Positions 4,077 through 6,036 of a stretch of DNA of 6,036 nucleotides are shown one piece after another. The translations under genes and the position numbers were made by a program. This DNA is from Acidobacteriaceae bacterium (GTDB taxonomy: Bacteria > Acidobacteriota > Terriglobia > Terriglobales > Acidobacteriaceae): positions 1-6,036 of the forward strand of contig JASHUF010000312.1 in assembly GCA_030040175.1 (NCBI GenBank), given 5' to 3'. The first letter of the stretch is position 1. The number at the start of each line of letters is the position of its first letter. A model generated the notes under the pieces. The model did no database searches, was not told the origin of the DNA, and saw only the letters and a program-made list of their open reading frames with translations.

Positions 4077-6036
4077 TCAGAAGGAGAAGCGGCCCGTGAG
4101 CTGAATCGTTCGACCGTAATTGCCGTCGGTTCCTGTGATGTTGCCGACGCTGACGTCAGATACCGGGGGATCACTGTTCAGAGCCGCATGACTGAGAACG
4201 CTGTTGGGGTTGCGGAAGTCTGGATGGTTGAAGATGTTTTCCGCATCCATCCGGAGCTGGAATTTGCCTGACTCCCACCCCGGTACACTCCAACTCTTAG
4301 CCATGGAGAAATCGAAGAACACAAAATCGGGTCCCGTGAGCGAATTCCTCGGGTTGGTGCCGAAGGTATTCGCTGCGGGCGATTGGTACGCCAGTTGATT
4401 GAACCAACTTGCCACCGAATGCCCCCCGGAGTTCGGATTCCCAACCCGGTTAGGATAGAGCGCCGCCTGACCATTGCCGTCGCTCGAACCCAGCGAGCCA
4501 TCGTTTACAGGGTTGTCCATCGTCACGGTAAAGGGAACTCCCGACTCGGCCTCGAAGTCACCCGACGCGGTCCAGCCGCCCAGCACCGTATCGGCTGCAG
4601 TCGAGCTCAGGTATTCATGTCCCTTTCCAAGTGGGATCGTATAGAGCAGCTCGCCCTTGAGGGCATTGGGCCGGTTGAAATTGGAAAGCGCATAGTTAGC
4701 CGAGAGATTATACGCGTCCTGATAGAACACGTTACCGAACTGTTCCCCCCAGCCGGAGTCGTCCATGTCGTCCTTCAGTTGGGACCATGTGTAGTTGAGT
4801 TCGGCAGCCAGGCCATAGCCCATAGGTTTGTGAAGCATGAAGGACGCCGACTCGTAGTTCGAGATGCCGCTGTACTGGCCGGTACGCGAGCCGCCGGATC
4901 CAACTCCGATGCCGGAGAACTGCGGGTACGGCCGTGCCGCCTGCCCCTGGCCTAGTTCACCCGCGGGCAGCTGGTTGATATCCGCCTCGAACATCATGTT
5001 TTCCCAATGGGCGCCGACGTACTGCCCCTCGGCCACCATATTGCCGGGCAAACGCCGCTGCACCCCCACGGTCCATTGCCAGCCGTTCTGGATGGGAAGG
5101 TGGTAAGGGGTGTAGGGGATGGTCCCGTTGCTTCCCTGGGGTGTTGGAACCCCATTAACAAGGGGCAGAATGTAATTGGCAGGGTCGCGGGCTGAAGCTC
5201 CTGTGAGCACGGGCAAGCTCGCCCCGCTGCCCGAGAGCTGCACCACCGGTGTTGTGGTGCTGGAAGTAGTGGCACTGCCCACCGCGCCGCACAAGTTGGG
5301 AACGCCGCAGCCCGACCCAAAGCCCATCACTCCGCCCACGGTGTCCATGCTCCATAACGAAGCGTATTGCCCCACTCCGCCGCGCACCACCCAGTCTGGC
5401 GACAGTGTCCAGGCGAATCCGAGGCGCGGCATTACGAGGGTCTTGGTCGCGTAGCTCTGCCTCCGCGCACCGTCCAGGCCGGCGAACCAGATCGAGCCCA
5501 ACGCATTGACAGGATAATCAGGGCCCGGACTGGCCACCGGATCGGTAAGGGTGGGGTCAAATCCACCCGCATTGTTGTACTTTTCTGTCGATCCGCCATG
5601 CGTTTCCGAGCGCACGCCGAGGTTGACGGTCAGGTTCGGCCGCAGCTTGATGTCGTCCTGAACAAAGAACGAAGGATTTTTGGCTCGCATGTAGTGTTTC
5701 GGTTGCGTCTCTGTACTCCACGCCTGCACGTCTCCCAACAGGAAGTCGGCATAGCCGGCTTCCGAAATCGCGGGATTGCTGGTGGTGTACTGGCCGGTGA
5801 ACGACAGGGTTGCGCCGTTAATGCCGCCCCATGGAGTCGAGTTGTCCTGCTCCATCAGCACCTCACCGCCAAAGTGCAGAATGTTTTTGCCTTTCAGCCA
5901 GGTGACCATATCCGAGGGAGCGAAGCTGTTCTGGATAAAAAGCGCTTCCGTGCCTGGGGTAATGCTCGCCGGAGCGCCGGTTCCGCTAAACTTCACCGTC
6001 GGCAGGACATCGGCGTAATCGAGAGTTGACGACAAT
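4077..6036 (-). CDS. Oar-like TonB-dependent receptor, C-terminal beta-barrel part (runs off right edge)
   Basis: About 650 codons of a much larger outer-membrane protein are present; the start, plug domain and any N-terminal carboxypeptidase-regulatory-like domain lie beyond the right edge. The sequence reads as successive amphipathic beta strands with polar loops. Family-like stretches, counted from the right edge, include FFVQDDIKLRPNLTVNLGVR (123-142), PRLGFAW (203-209), a TonB-receptor strand NYTWSQLKDDMDD (414-426), RPNALKGELLYTIPLGKG (455-472), GGWTASGDFEAESGVPFTV (about 486-504) and RMDAENIFNHPDF (595-607). It ends in GRFSF, with the terminal Phe expected for assembly by the BAM complex. 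Receptors of this kind are abundant in Acidobacteriota and are often placed near glycan-degrading genes. The ligand is unknown; the GH30 neighbour suggests a glycan or glycoconjugate. A Ser/Thr/Gly-rich loop (251-275) follows a cysteine pair (243 and 249). Confidence 0.92.
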   Translation of the reverse strand, partial: LSSTLDYADVLPTVKFSGTGAPASITPGTEALFIQNSFAPSDMVTWLKGKNILHFGGEVLMEQDNSTPWGGINGATLSFTGQYTTSNPAISEAGYADFLLGDVQAWSTETQPKHYMRAKNPSFFVQDDIKLRPNLTVNLGVRSETHGGSTEKYNNAGGFDPTLTDPVASPGPDYPVNALGSIWFAGLDGARRQSYATKTLVMPRLGFAWTLSPDWVVRGGVGQYASLWSMDTVGGVMGFGSGCGVPNLCGAVGSATTSSTTTPVVQLSGSGASLPVLTGASARDPANYILPLVNGVPTPQGSNGTIPYTPYHLPIQNGWQWTVGVQRRLPGNMVAEGQYVGAHWENMMFEADINQLPAGELGQGQAARPYPQFSGIGVGSGGSRTGQYSGISNYESASFMLHKPMGYGLAAELNYTWSQLKDDMDDSGWGEQFGNVFYQDAYNLSANYALSNFNRPNALKGELLYTIPLGKGHEYLSSTAADTVLGGWTASGDFEAESGVPFTVTMDNPVNDGSLGSSDGNGQAALYPNRVGNPNSGGHSVASWFNQLAYQSPAANTFGTNPRNSLTGPDFVFFDFSMAKSWSVPGWESGKFQLRMDAENIFNHPDFRNPNSVLSHAALNSDPPVSDVSVGNITGTDGNYGRTIQLTGRFSF

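Noticed and set aside
6033..6035. TTG at the right edge as the start codon of the receptor
   Set aside because: The sequence from this codon is already inside the receptor barrel region, with no signal peptide or plug domain, so the gene continues beyond the window.

Overview
The window is GC-rich and coding-dense. It holds parts or all of five genes: a GntR-type regulator (5' part only), a secreted ThuA-like protein, a small secreted cytochrome c, a Tat-exported GH30 glycosidase and the C-terminal part of a very large TonB-dependent receptor. The receptor has the look of the Oar-like receptors that are expanded in Acidobacteriota, with an ENIFNHPDF stretch near its end, a GRFSF terminus and very few cysteines. 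Together with the sugar-catabolic neighbourhood this points to a soil-type acidobacterium. That assignment rests on recognition of families, not on a search.

Layout. On the left edge, the first 72 codons of the GntR regulator run leftward out of the window. About 540 bases of non-coding DNA separate it from a rightward pair, the ThuA-like gene (756-1751) and the cytochrome c gene (1827-2240). A near-consensus sigma70-type promoter (TTGACA, 18-base spacer, TATACA) lies directly before the ThuA-like gene. Its -10 box overlaps a GTATAC core, which resembles operators of FadR/UxuR-type GntR proteins. The pair ends at 2240 in a convergent intergenic stretch with hairpins and a T run. The GH30 gene (2353-3840) and the receptor (4077 to the right edge) are read leftward. 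A perfect 10-bp stem terminator that can work in both directions lies between them, so GH30 probably has its own promoter. Its upstream region carries several inverted repeats that could be operator sites.

How the parts may work together (inference). The receptor would import or bind a glycan or glycoconjugate at the outer membrane. The GH30 enzyme would cleave beta-glucosyl-type linkages outside the cytoplasm. The ThuA-like protein and its cytochrome c look like a periplasmic sugar-modifying or sugar-oxidising pair under GntR control. No gene here is outside known families. The points of most interest are the ThuA/cytochrome pairing and the regulatory sequences before the ThuA-like and GH30 genes. 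No RNA genes, insertion sequences or CRISPR arrays were seen.
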